DNA of 39,901 bases from Muricoccus roseus. Its GTDB lineage: Bacteria; Pseudomonadota; Alphaproteobacteria; Acetobacterales; Acetobacteraceae. Below, one piece after another: positions 25,395 through 35,961 of the stretch (the stretch's first letter is position 1; every line of letters begins with the position of its first letter). The stretch covers positions 1 through 39,901 of the forward strand of contig NZ_FQZF01000038.1 in assembly GCF_900141905.1 (NCBI RefSeq). Reading direction: 5' to 3'. The notes below the pieces were generated by a model. That model made no database searches. It was given only the letters and a program-made list of their open reading frames with translations, and was not told where the DNA came from. The position numbers and the translations under genes were made by a program.

Positions 25395-25409
25395 CGGGCG
25401 ACGCGCCCG
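25395..25409 (+). terminator. Hairpin between leader ORF and leuA, candidate attenuator
   Basis: Stem CGGGCG / CGCCCG with loop ACG, preceded by a GGGGG-TT-CCCC run (25385-25395) that could pair alternatively. There is no T-run, so termination here would need Rho, or the hairpin acts on translation of leuA, whose ATG is 49 bases away. Confidence 0.4.
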
Positions 25410-25457
25410 CATGTCATCGACACGACATTGGCACACGGCATTCAAGGAACGGCACAG

Positions 25458-27047
<1,590 letters not shown>

Positions 27048-27071
27048 TCGGGGTTTTTTGGGGGGGTTAGA

Positions 27072-27340
27072 GGAGGGCTCTGCCCTCCACCCGCCAAGGG
27101 CCTGAGGCCCTTGGAACCCCATCGGACTGCCGTGGATACCCCGGATCGGTGGGGTCTCGGGTTGAAGGATGCCTTTCCTGCGTCTTCAGTCGCCTGAGGT
27201 CCAAGACCTCAGGCGCACCGACAGCCGAGTGATTCCAAACTCGAAGAAAAAGATGATGGGTCGAAGGCACTGCCTTCGACGGGTCCGGGGAGAGGAAGAA
27301 TTCCTTCTTCCTCTCCCCGGGTCAGACCGTCAGCCCAAGG
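27072..27340 (-). repeat. Composite repeat, copy 4 (inverted, with an extra hairpin)
   Basis: D 27072-27088, C 27094-27114, B 27191-27215, A 27285-27320. Hairpin B has changed arms, CGCCTGAGGTC / GACCTCAGGCG, but still pairs perfectly. A fifth hairpin, E (27260-27280, arms GTCGAAGGC / GCCTTCGAC), is inserted between B and A and is absent from the other copies. It lies between the convergent leuA and lipoprotein genes and together with the terminator fills most of the 352-bp gap. Confidence 0.9.
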
Positions 27341-27350
27341 CAAAGAAAAA

Positions 27351-27377
27351 GGGCACCCCTTGCGGGGTGCCCTTTCT
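27351..27377 (-). terminator. Intrinsic terminator of the glycine-zipper lipoprotein gene
   Basis: Arms GGGCACCCC (27351-27359) and GGGGTGCCC (27364-27372). On the minus strand the stem is followed by TTTTTCTTT (27350-27342), a textbook intrinsic terminator 27 bases after the lipoprotein stop. On the plus strand TTTCT follows, so it may also stop read-through from leuA. Confidence 0.85.
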
Positions 27378-27399
27378 CAGATCGGCGCCCCCGGGAGGG

Positions 27400-27639
27400 T
27401 CAGCGCCAGACGGGGCGGCCGAGGTTGATGTCGTTGCCGCTGGTCAGGGCGCCGCCGGCGGCACCGGCCGCGCCGCCGATCAGGGCGCCGGTTCCGGCGC
27501 TGCCGGAGAGCGAGCCGATCGCCGCGCCGGCGCCGGCGCCGAGGAGACCGCCGGAGACCGCCCGGTCACCGGTGCTGTAGCCGCAGGCGCCGAGGCCGAG
27601 GCTGGCGACGGCGAGGAGGGCGAGGCTGGTCTTCCGCAT
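27400..27639 (-). CDS. Glycine-zipper outer-membrane lipoprotein
   Basis: A 79-residue lipoprotein. The signal MRKTSLALLAVASLGLGAC ends in a lipobox (LGAC, Cys19) for lipid attachment. It is followed by a glycine-zipper membrane segment (GGLLGAGAGAAIGSLSGSAG and GALIGGAAGAAGGAL). Such proteins are usually outer-membrane lipoproteins of the SlyB/OmpA-associated type, with no known enzymatic role. The start is the ATG at 27637-27639, because the lipoprotein signal fits there; AGGAAC lies 9 bases upstream. An upstream in-frame ATG (27663) would give a longer, less typical signal. Confidence 0.8.
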   Translation of the reverse strand: MRKTSLALLAVASLGLGACGYSTGDRAVSGGLLGAGAGAAIGSLSGSAGTGALIGGAAGAAGGALTSGNDINLGRPVWR

Positions 27640-27737
27640 CAGTTTGTTCCTGGTCCTGTTCATCGATGGTGCTGGAACGCGCCCCGTCCTGGCCGGTTGC
27701 GGCCATGTCATCTTGGGGGAGGGTGCGCGTTTCCGGC

Positions 27738-28864
<1,127 letters not shown>

Positions 28865-28880
28865 TATCCCCGGGGAAGCG

Positions 28881-28904
28881 ACGGCACGGGTGATCCCGTG
28901 TCGT
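28881..28904 (+). terminator. Hairpin between mreB and mreC
   Basis: Arms ACGGCACGGG (28881-28890) and CCCGTGTCGT (28895-28904), one G-T pair, loop TGAT. It is followed by an unusually AT-rich stretch (TCTATAAATATTCTTCACGA) that holds TATAAA (28913-28918). It could attenuate mreB transcripts and re-initiate before mreC (ATG at 28998), lowering or separating mreC expression from mreB. Confidence 0.5.
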
Positions 28905-28997
28905 TCACGTTCTATAAATATTCTTCACGATCAAACTTTTGTGCGGCGGTCCTCCCATATCGGAGCGACGTTCCGCTGAGGGGGAGGGGAGATCGGC

Positions 28998-29867
28998 ATG
29001 ATTCGTCTGAGCGTCCCTCTCCGGCAGGCGCTGGCGCGGCTTTCCGTCCCTGTTCTGATCGCGGCCGCCTTCGGCACCATGCTGCTCGGCAAGGCCGATG
29101 CCCTTTTCGTCGAGCGGACGCGGATGGCGCTGGCAGATCTGCTGGCGCCTCTCTACTCCGTGGCCGCCGAGCCGATCGGGGCGGTGCGCCAGGCCGTGGG
29201 CGAGGCCCGCATGCTGCTGGACCTGCGCGGGGAGGCGGCGCGGCTGCGGGAGGAGAATGACCGCCTGCATCGCTGGCAGGCCGCGGCCCTGGCGCTGGAG
29301 GCGGAGAATGCGCTGCTGCGACGGCAGCTCTCCTTCGTGCCTGACCCGGCGCCGCAGTTCCGCACGGCGCGGGTGGTGGCGGATGCCGGGGGCACCTATG
29401 CGCGGGCCGTGCTGATTTCGACCGGGCCTTTCCTGCAGGTGCAGAAGGGCCAGGTGGCGCTGGACGAGCGGGGCCTGGCCGGGCGCGTCACCGAGGTCGG
29501 CGCCCGGTCTGCGCGCATTCTTCTGGTGACCGACATGAACAGCCGCATCCCCGTCGTGCTGGAGGGGTCCCGGGCGCGGGCCATCATGGTCGGCACGAAT
29601 GGCGCGCGGCCGCGCTTGCAGCATTGGCCCTCGGGCATGCAGCCGCAGGAGGGGGACCGCGTCGTGACCTCCGCCGAATCGGCCACCTTCCCGGCCGGCC
29701 TGCCCGTGGGGGTGGTGCGGCTGGGCGAGACGGGTTGGCCGGAGGTGGAGCTTTTCGCCCAGCTCGACCGGCTGGACCTGTTGCGGATCTTCGAGTTCGG
29801 CCTCGCCGGCATCCTGCCGCCCGAGGCGGTCGCGCGACCCGACCCGGCCGCCCGGCCCCGGCGCTGA
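28998..29867 (+). CDS. mreC: Rod-shape-determining protein MreC
   Basis: A 289-residue bitopic membrane protein whose periplasmic part links MreB to PBP2. One N-terminal helix (about 15-33), a coiled-coil segment (about 65-110, GEAARLREENDRLHRWQAAALALEAENALL), then the beta-rich domain with TARVVADAGGTYARAVLIST, DERGLAGRVTEVGARSARIL and VTDMNSRIPVVLEGSRARA, all MreC signatures. The C-terminal ~15 residues are Pro/Arg-rich. It starts 133 bases after mreB and ends 4 bases before mreD. Confidence 0.94.
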   Translation: MIRLSVPLRQALARLSVPVLIAAAFGTMLLGKADALFVERTRMALADLLAPLYSVAAEPIGAVRQAVGEARMLLDLRGEAARLREENDRLHRWQAAALALEAENALLRRQLSFVPDPAPQFRTARVVADAGGTYARAVLISTGPFLQVQKGQVALDERGLAGRVTEVGARSARILLVTDMNSRIPVVLEGSRARAIMVGTNGARPRLQHWPSGMQPQEGDRVVTSAESATFPAGLPVGVVRLGETGWPEVELFAQLDRLDLLRIFEFGLAGILPPEAVARPDPAARPRR

Positions 29868-29871
29868 GCCG

Positions 29872-30411
29872 ATGGCCCGGAAGGGACGCCCCGCCTCCGC
29901 CCCCGGGTTGCTGGCACGGCTGGATGCGCTGGCGCGTTCCGCCGCGCCGAGCGTGACCACGGTGGCGGCCATGATCCTGGCGGCGGCGCCGGTGGGGTTG
30001 CCTTCGCTGCTGCCGGCCGTCTCCCTGGCCGGGGTGTTCTTCTGGAGCCTGTTCCGCCCGGCTTCCATGCCGGCGCCGGCCGCCTTCGGGATCGGGCTGT
30101 TGCAGGACCTGCTGGGCTTCGCGCCGCTCGGGATTGGAGTGCTGACCCTTTTGCTGGTGCATGCGGCCGCGCTGCGGCTGCGGCGGGTGCTGGCGAAGCA
30201 GTCCTTTCTGCTGGTCTGGCTGGCCTATTGCGGCTTCGCCGTGCTGGCGGTGGGGCTCGGCTACACTCTCCAGGCTCTTCTGGGCTGGCAGGCGCCGCCG
30301 ACGGTGCCGGCCATCGCGCAGCTGGGCCTGACGATTGGCATCTACCCGCCCCTGGCCTGGCTGATGGCCCGGGGGCATCGCGCGATGCAGCGCGCCGAGG
30401 CGCTGGCATGA
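29872..30411 (+). CDS. mreD: Rod-shape-determining protein MreD
   Basis: A 179-residue inner-membrane protein with about five helices, the usual MreD pattern: PSVTTVAAMILAAAPVGLPS, VSLAGVFFWSLFRP, GIGLLQDLLGFAPLGIGVLTLL (the most conserved MreD segment) and two more. It is needed for Rod complex function with MreC. It lies between mreC and mrdA with 4- and 10-base gaps. Confidence 0.92.
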   Translation: MARKGRPASAPGLLARLDALARSAAPSVTTVAAMILAAAPVGLPSLLPAVSLAGVFFWSLFRPASMPAPAAFGIGLLQDLLGFAPLGIGVLTLLLVHAAALRLRRVLAKQSFLLVWLAYCGFAVLAVGLGYTLQALLGWQAPPTVPAIAQLGLTIGIYPPLAWLMARGHRAMQRAEALA

Positions 30412-30421
30412 GGGGGCACCG

Positions 30422-32305
30422 ATGAGCGCGGCGCGGAAGGAGGAGGCGGCCCGCCGGAGCGTCTTCACCCGGCGGGCCCTGATGCTGGGGGCGGTGCAGC
30501 TCGGGGCGTTGGGCTTCCTGGGCTACCGGCTGAACAAGCTGCAGGTGGAGGAGGGGGAGCGCTACGCCACCCTGGCCGAGGAGAACCGCATCTCCGCCCG
30601 GCTGGTGGCCCCGCCGCGCGGCCGGGTGCTGGACCGGGAGGGCAAGGTGATCGCGGGCAGCCAGCTCAACTGGCGCGCCTTGATCGTGGCCGAGGATGCG
30701 CGGGACGTGCCGGCCGTGCTCGATACCTTCCACCGGATCGTGCCGCTGACGGATGTGGAGCGGGCGCGGATCGAGCGCGAGGTGCGCCGGCGGCGGCGCT
30801 TCATCCCCGTGACGGTGCGCGAGTTCCTGAGCTGGGAGGAGATGGCGCGGATCGAGATGAACGCGCCGGACCTGCCGGGCATCTCGGTGGATGTGGGCAC
30901 CACCCGGGAATATCCGGAGCGCGAGCATCTGGCGCATGTCGTGGGCTATGTGGCGCCGCCGGCCGAGGCCGATATCGGGGAGGACCCGCTGCTGGAGCTG
31001 CCGGGCATCCGCGTGGGTCGGGCCGGGATCGAGCGTTTCCACGACAAGGCGCTGCGCGGGCGGGCGGGCTCGATCCGGCTGGAGGTGAATGCGGTGGGCC
31101 GCGTGATCCGCGAGCTGGACCGGCGCGAGGGGCAGCCCGGCCAGGACGTGCAGATCAGCGTGGATGCCGAGTTGCAGAGGGCCGTGCGCGCCCGCTGCGA
31201 GGAGGGGACCAGCGCCGTGGTGCTGGATGCCCGGACGGGCGAGGTGCTGGCCATGGCGACCCAGCCCTCCTTCGATCCCAACGTGTTCAATGCCGGGGTT
31301 TCCGCCGCGCAGTGGCGGGAATGGACGAGCAAGCGGCAGACGCCGCTGATCAACAAGACGACCAACGGGCTCTATGCCCCCGGTTCCACCTTCAAGATGG
31401 TGGTGGCGCTGGCGGCGCTGGAGGCGAAGGTCTGCACCCCGGGGGAGCGGGTTTCCTGCCCCGGCTATTACGACCTGGGAGATACGCGCTTTCACTGCCA
31501 CTCCCGCTACGGCCATGGCAGCCTCGATATGCGGGGGGCGATCAAATACTCCTGCGACGTCTATTTCTACGAAATGGCCAAGCGGACGGGCATCGACCGG
31601 ATCGCGGCCATGGGGCGGCGGCTGGGGCTGGGCGTGGACCTGGAGATCGAGCTGCCGGGCACGCGGCGGGGGCTGATGCCGACGCGGGACTGGCGCCTGG
31701 CCCAGGGCAAGCCCTGGAACCTGGGCGACACGGTGGTGCATGGCATCGGCCAGGGCTTCTACCAGCTCACCCCGCTCTCCCTCGCCACCATGACGGCGCG
31801 GCTGGCGACGGGGCGGGCGGTGCAGCCGCATCTGACCCGTTCGGTCGGCGGGAGGCCGGTGAAGGGGGTGAGGCCGGAGGACTGGCCTTCCCTGGGCATC
31901 CCCGAGCGGGACCTGCGCTTGGTGCGGGAGGCCATGTGGGCCGTGGTGAACGAGGAGGGGGGCACGGCGCGCGGCGCCCGCCTGCCCGCCAATATGGGCC
32001 AGCTGGCGGGCAAGACCGGCACGACCCAGGTGCGGCGGGTGAGCCGCGAGCAGCGCGAGCGGGGCTTCCGGGTGGAATCCATGCCGCGGGAGTGGCGGCC
32101 GCATGCGCTCTTCGTGGCCTTCGCGCCCTATGAGAACCCGCAATACGCGGTGATGGTGATCGTCGAGCATGGCACCAGCGGCTCGGGCGCCGCGGCGCCG
32201 ATCGCGCGCGACATCATGGCCGACACCATCAACCGCTTCCGCCAGCCCGTGACCGCCCCGCCCGCCCGGGTGGCGGAGGCCGGGCCGGGGGGGAACCGCC
32301 CATGA
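30422..32305 (+). CDS. mrdA: Penicillin-binding protein 2 (elongation transpeptidase)
   Basis: A 627-residue class B PBP that cross-links peptidoglycan in lateral wall growth. Short cytoplasmic tail and single helix (about 20-40), PBP dimer domain, then the transpeptidase: STFK (Ser322 catalytic), SCD (Ser377, the second motif, with Asp as in PBP2), KTGTTQV (Lys531). NRISARLVAPPRGRVLDREG is the conserved N-terminal PBP2 stretch. ATGA overlaps rodA (32302-32305), so the two partner proteins are translationally coupled. Confidence 0.96.
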   Translation: MSAARKEEAARRSVFTRRALMLGAVQLGALGFLGYRLNKLQVEEGERYATLAEENRISARLVAPPRGRVLDREGKVIAGSQLNWRALIVAEDARDVPAVLDTFHRIVPLTDVERARIEREVRRRRRFIPVTVREFLSWEEMARIEMNAPDLPGISVDVGTTREYPEREHLAHVVGYVAPPAEADIGEDPLLELPGIRVGRAGIERFHDKALRGRAGSIRLEVNAVGRVIRELDRREGQPGQDVQISVDAELQRAVRARCEEGTSAVVLDARTGEVLAMATQPSFDPNVFNAGVSAAQWREWTSKRQTPLINKTTNGLYAPGSTFKMVVALAALEAKVCTPGERVSCPGYYDLGDTRFHCHSRYGHGSLDMRGAIKYSCDVYFYEMAKRTGIDRIAAMGRRLGLGVDLEIELPGTRRGLMPTRDWRLAQGKPWNLGDTVVHGIGQGFYQLTPLSLATMTARLATGRAVQPHLTRSVGGRPVKGVRPEDWPSLGIPERDLRLVREAMWAVVNEEGGTARGARLPANMGQLAGKTGTTQVRRVSREQRERGFRVESMPREWRPHALFVAFAPYENPQYAVMVIVEHGTSGSGAAAPIARDIMADTINRFRQPVTAPPARVAEAGPGGNRP

Positions 32306-33465
32306 TCCTGCGCGACCAGCCCATCTATGAGCGCCGCCTTCTCATGCGGCAGCACAGCTTCGGGATCCTGGAGAAGCTCTGGCAGATCCCCTGGCTCTTC
32401 GTGCTCATCCTCTGCGCCGTGGCGGGGGTGGGCTATGTGGCGCTCTATTCCGCCGGGGGCGGGGCGCCGGAGGCTTATGCGACGAAGCACGCGCTTCGCT
32501 TCGGCTTCGGGCTGGTGCTGATGCTTTCGCTCTCCCTCGTGGACATCCGGGTGATCGCCCGGTTCGCCTGGGTGGGCTATGCCGTCGGGGTAGGGCTTCT
32601 CGTGCTCGTGCTGCTGCACGGCAATATCGGCAAGGGCGCGCAGCGCTGGATCGATATCGGGCCCATCCAGCTCCAGCCTTCCGAGCTGATGAAGATCCTG
32701 CTCGTGGTGGCGCTCGCCGCCTGGTTCCACCGGGCGACCTGGGAGCGGATGGGGAATCCGCTGTTCCTCCTTCCACCGGCCCTGGCGGTGCTGGTGCCCG
32801 TGGCGCTGATCCTGAAGCAGCCCAATCTCGGCACCGCGCTGATCACGGGGATGGTCGGGGCGGCGATGTTCTGGGCGGCGGGGGTGCGGTGGTGGAAATT
32901 CGCCATCCTGGCCGCCGGCGTCGGCTTCGCCGCGCCCATCGCCTATGAGCGGCTGCACGACTACCAGCGGGCGCGGATCACCACCTTCCTCGACCCCGAG
33001 AGCGATCCGCTGGGGGCGGGGTACAACATCATCCAGTCCAAGATCGCGCTCGGTTCCGGGGGGATGTGGGGGAAGGGCTTCCTGCAGGGCACGCAGGGGC
33101 ACCTGAACTTCCTGCCGGAGAAGCAGACGGACTTCATCTTCACCATGATCGCCGAGGAATTCGGCCTGGTGGGGGCACTGGGGACGCTGGGGCTGCTGGC
33201 CCTGGTCATCCTCTTCGCGATGCTGACGGCGCTGCGGTGCCGGCACCAGTTCGGGCGGCTGCTGGCGCTGGGGCTGGGGATGAACTTCTTCCTCTATGTC
33301 TTCGTGAATGTGGCGATGGTGACGGGGAGCATTCCGGTGGGCGGGGTGCCGCTGCCGCTGATCAGCCATGGGGGCTCGGCCATGCTGACGGTGATGCTCG
33401 GATTCGGGCTGCTGGGCAGTGCCTATGTTCACCGGGACGCGGAGTTTGTTGTCGCGCGGGAATGA
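32302..33465 (+). CDS. rodA: Peptidoglycan glycosyltransferase RodA
   Basis: A 387-residue SEDS-family polymerase that works with PBP2. About ten helices. Family markers: KGAQRWIDIGPIQLQPSELMKILLV, NLGTALITGMVGAAMFWAAG, LNFLPEKQTDFIFTMIAEEFG and GGVPLPLISHGGSAMLTVML, with the catalytic-region Asp in the extracellular loop of the family (QTDF segment). ATG overlaps mrdA. An alternative ATG (MRQHSFG) lies 15 codons in. It ends the operon, 95 bases before tRNA-Lys. Confidence 0.95.
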   Translation: MILRDQPIYERRLLMRQHSFGILEKLWQIPWLFVLILCAVAGVGYVALYSAGGGAPEAYATKHALRFGFGLVLMLSLSLVDIRVIARFAWVGYAVGVGLLVLVLLHGNIGKGAQRWIDIGPIQLQPSELMKILLVVALAAWFHRATWERMGNPLFLLPPALAVLVPVALILKQPNLGTALITGMVGAAMFWAAGVRWWKFAILAAGVGFAAPIAYERLHDYQRARITTFLDPESDPLGAGYNIIQSKIALGSGGMWGKGFLQGTQGHLNFLPEKQTDFIFTMIAEEFGLVGALGTLGLLALVILFAMLTALRCRHQFGRLLALGLGMNFFLYVFVNVAMVTGSIPVGGVPLPLISHGGSAMLTVMLGFGLLGSAYVHRDAEFVVARE

Positions 33466-33478
33466 GCGGAGGAAGGGG

Positions 33479-33506
33479 TTGACCTCCTCGCTGGATGGGG
33501 TAGAAG
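33479..33506 (+). promoter_or_regulatory. Promoter of tRNA-Lys
   Basis: TTGACC (33479-33484), 16 bp, TAGAAG (33501-33506). It lies between the rodA stop and the tRNA, and has the same TTGACC...TAGA pattern as the ilvB promoter. The predicted start is about 48 bases before the tRNA. Confidence 0.55.
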
Positions 33507-33560
33507 GCCGCCCACCCGAGACGAGCGCTGGTCGCGAAGCCCGGGAATGCCGGATGGCAT

Positions 33561-33641
<81 letters not shown>

Positions 33642-34781
33642 TCAGGATTTACGGGCACTTACGGGCTTCGCGGGGACGTCAGTTTCCCTGCTTCCCGGGC
33701 GGTTTCCCTGCTCCGCAGCCTCACGAGCCGCCATCCGATCCGCCGCCGCACGCTTGAATTGTTCTGCGGTGGGCCTCGCGTAGCGCGCTGCCATGGCCGC
33801 CGTCTTGTGGCCGCCATGGGTCCGCATGTGCAGGATGTCGGCGCCGCTGTCGGATAGCTCCGTGAGGGCGGTCGCGCGCAGATCCCGGAACTGGTGTGTC
33901 TTAGGGATGCCGGCCAGGTCCGCGATGGCCCGCCATTCATGCCGGAAGGTGTGCTCGTTGTAGGCGGTGCAGGTACCCTCGCGCTCGACCACATGGACCT
34001 TGCCCCGTGGCGCCGCGGCGATGGCCTCCACCAGCTCGGGATAGGCTGACAGGACGACCGGAAGCTGTGCGCCGGTCTTCGAGGTCTCCCGGTGGGTCTC
34101 CCCCAGAGCCTCCCAGGTCAGGGACAGCACGTCCCCTTCGCGGTGGCCCAGCCAGTAGGCGAGGAGGGTTGCCAGGGCCAGGCTCGGGCGCTGCTGCTCA
34201 TAGGCGCCGGCCACCACGGCATCGACCTGCTTCTTCGTCCAGAGTGTCTTGCGCGCGGGCAGGGTGGGAAGCTCCATCCCGGCCCAGGGGTTCACCGGCC
34301 CGACAAGCTCCTTCCGGGCCGCCCACTTCCAGACCCGGCGCGCGTAGCGGCAGGCATAGTGCGCGGTATGCAGGCCGCGCTCGGCCTTCAGCTTGGCGAA
34401 CAGCCCATCGGCATGGCGGGGCCGGATCGACATGGCCGCCATCCGCCCCAGGGTGGTGTTGCCCACCTCCACGCCGCCCAGGACCCTGGCGAGGTGCCGG
34501 TAGTCCTTCTGGGTGCTGGCGGCCAGGCCGTTGAAGCGGTCGGTCTCATTGAAGGTGCCCAGGAGCCAGGCCACGCTCCCTGGCAGGGGCGCTTCCGCGG
34601 CAAGCGCCAGGTGCTCCTTGTTCAGGCTGCGTGCGGCGGCCCATGCGTTTGGGGTGTCTCCGCCCAGCGCCACGGTCTTGAGGCCGTGGCTCTTGCGTAG
34701 CCGGTCGGGCGGGTCCCAATACCAGCGCCCCTTCACCTGCTTGACGTGCTGGGGGCGCTGGTTGTCGTCAGATGAGGCCAA
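33642..34781 (-). CDS. int: Tyrosine-type site-specific integrase
   Basis: A ~379-residue tyrosine recombinase for integration at tRNA-Lys. The N-terminal part is a core-binding/SAM-like domain (STQKDYRHLARVLGGVEVGN, ACRYARRVWKWAARKELVG). In the catalytic domain the first Arg is in WLGHREGDVLSLTW, the Lys in TSKTGAQL, the HxxR in HQFRDLRATALTELSDSG, and the His and Tyr in THGGHKTAAMAARYARPTAE. All five catalytic residues are visible. The start is uncertain: TTG at 34781 (LASSDDNQRPQHVKQ), overlapping the excisionase stop, is preferred over the 428-residue open frame. Confidence 0.9.
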   Translation of the reverse strand: MASSDDNQRPQHVKQVKGRWYWDPPDRLRKSHGLKTVALGGDTPNAWAAARSLNKEHLALAAEAPLPGSVAWLLGTFNETDRFNGLAASTQKDYRHLARVLGGVEVGNTTLGRMAAMSIRPRHADGLFAKLKAERGLHTAHYACRYARRVWKWAARKELVGPVNPWAGMELPTLPARKTLWTKKQVDAVVAGAYEQQRPSLALATLLAYWLGHREGDVLSLTWEALGETHRETSKTGAQLPVVLSAYPELVEAIAAAPRGKVHVVEREGTCTAYNEHTFRHEWRAIADLAGIPKTHQFRDLRATALTELSDSGADILHMRTHGGHKTAAMAARYARPTAEQFKRAAADRMAAREAAEQGNRPGSRETDVPAKPVSARKS

Positions 34782-35025
34782 GGGCTCGGTCCAGGCTGCG
34801 GGCGTCATCCTCGATGGACGCCGGGATGGAGGAGGCTGCGTCAAGCGCCCGGTCCACGGCCCGCCGGTCCCAGCGCGCGGCCGGGTCGGTGGGCGCCAGG
34901 CCCCAGAGCGGGCCGGGGATGCGGCCATTGGCGATCCGCTGCGACACGGCGGACCAGTCCAGGCCGCCGAGGTAGCAGCGGAGCTGCGCGCGGGTCAGAA
35001 GGCGAGGGGCGGCGCGTTCAGGCAT
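34768..35025 (-). CDS. Excisionase-like small DNA-binding protein
   Basis: An 85-residue basic protein: RLLTRAQLRCYLGGLDWSAV then SQRIANGRIPGPLWGL and ARWDRRAVDRALD. This is the winged-helix/MerR-like layout of phage excisionases (helix, recognition helix, wing ending in the W-D-x-x-x-V-D pattern). It lies directly upstream of int on the same strand and overlaps it. The start ATG at 35023-35025 has GGAGG 8 bases upstream. It probably directs excision or represses int; not demonstrated. Confidence 0.7.
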   Translation of the reverse strand: MPERAAPRLLTRAQLRCYLGGLDWSAVSQRIANGRIPGPLWGLAPTDPAARWDRRAVDRALDAASSIPASIEDDARSLDRALGLI

Positions 35026-35302
35026 CTCGGCCCTCCTCGACGGGGGCGGGCGCGGTCTGCCCCCGAACCACCGCCCAGGCGTAGAGCCTCGGGACGCGGC
35101 TGACATGGACATGGCTAGTGAGCCGCACCCTCCCACAAGGTAGGCGCTCCCCCGGATGTGCGGCGATAACGCGTGACGCCTCTTCCGCCTCGGCCAGGCT
35201 GATGCCCTGAAGAGAAGGAGGTTCGCCCGCGTAGATGCCGCTCCACACCATCCAGGCGTGGGTAAGGAGGCTGTTGATCTCCTTCGCGCGATCGAGCGTC
35301 AT
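35018..35302 (-). CDS. Hypothetical phage-type protein, 94 residues
   Basis: Starts MTLDRAKEINSLLTHAWMVW and ends ...LYAWAVVRGQTAPAPVEEG. No recognised domain. The start ATG at 35300-35302 has GGAGGAG five bases upstream; the ORF overlaps its neighbours by 8 and 4 bp. A frame open to 35455 lacks support because that part reads as Pro/Arg-rich shadow. Confidence 0.65.
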   Translation of the reverse strand: MTLDRAKEINSLLTHAWMVWSGIYAGEPPSLQGISLAEAEEASRVIAAHPGERLPCGRVRLTSHVHVSRVPRLYAWAVVRGQTAPAPVEEGRDA

Positions 35303-35394
35303 TTCTCCTCCTCCCCTTCCTTCCACCACCAGAGCCAGTCGCCAGCCGCGTTCTGCTGAACCTGTATCCGCCCGGCCGCCAGCAGATCGGCCAA
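35299..35394 (-). CDS. Microprotein, 31 residues, Trp-rich C-terminus
   Basis: A TTG-initiated ORF reading LADLLAAGRIQVQQNAAGDW then LWWWKEGEEEK and stop (TGA overlapping the next ATG, ATGA). It is supported by the overlap and by protein-like codon use; the start is uncertain and the upstream ribosome site is poor. Confidence 0.4.
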   Translation of the reverse strand: MADLLAAGRIQVQQNAAGDWLWWWKEGEEEK

Positions 35395-35426
35395 GGGGGC
35401 GGGGAGGGGGGTGTTGCGGGGTGGGG

Positions 35427-35693
35427 TTAGTCACGGGGCACCTCCACCTGAGCACGCATTGCCTCGATTGCGTCGGCGCACCGTGTGGCTACGGCTGCCA
35501 GTTCGGCGCGCCGCTGTGATGGGCGCCCACCGAGCGCGATTTCCTCCGCGATCTCGTCGCAAAGGGTCGCGGCGTCCCCCATGCCGGAGCGCATCCCAAC
35601 GCGAGCGTCCTGGCCCGAGTAAAGGCCGAGCGACGTAGCGAGCAGCGAAGACGCAACCTGTTCGACCTTCTTGCCCATGCGATCAGCGGCCAT
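35427..35693 (-). CDS. Hypothetical phage-type protein, 88 residues
   Basis: The sequence MAADRMGKKVEQVASSLLAT continues SLGLYSGQDARVGMRSGMGD and is largely helical. The pattern DAATLCDEIAEEIALGGRPS fits a small soluble helical protein. No known domain. The start ATG at 35691-35693 overlaps the previous gene by 11 bases, and AAGGAGGC lies seven bases before it. Confidence 0.65.
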   Translation of the reverse strand: MAADRMGKKVEQVASSLLATSLGLYSGQDARVGMRSGMGDAATLCDEIAEEIALGGRPSQRRAELAAVATRCADAIEAMRAQVEVPRD

Positions 35694-35961
35694 CCCCGCC
35701 TCCTTCCGGCCGGTTGGCGAGGGAGGCTTGCTGCTTGACCTCATCGGCCTGGGCCTTGGCCTCCTCTGCCGTGTCGAAGATCGCGGCGACCCCTCCGACT
35801 GCGAGATGCAGCCAGCCGCGCCCCGGGACGAAGACCTGCACCCCGTGCTTCTTCTCGAAGGTGTTGGTGTCGAACCAGGCCGAGACGCGCACGTCACGGA
35901 TGGCCGCTTCCTCCACCCCGCCCGGCCCGTCCATGCTGGCGGGAGGCTGTGCGTTAGGCAT
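35683..35961 (-). CDS. Hypothetical phage-type protein, 92 residues
   Basis: MPNAQPPASMDGPGGVEEAA then VSAWFDTNTFEKKHGVQVFV. The repeated aromatic/beta pattern (GWLHLAVGGVAAIFDTAEEAKAQADEV) suggests a small beta-rich domain followed by a helix. Start ATG 35959-35961 with GGAGAA upstream. No function recognised. Confidence 0.65.
   Translation of the reverse strand: MPNAQPPASMDGPGGVEEAAIRDVRVSAWFDTNTFEKKHGVQVFVPGRGWLHLAVGGVAAIFDTAEEAKAQADEVKQQASLANRPEGGGDGR

Noticed and set aside
33649-33667. Direct repeats TTACGGGC near the integrase 3' end as arm-type integrase sites
   Set aside because: Only two short copies inside the int coding sequence; not enough to call binding sites.
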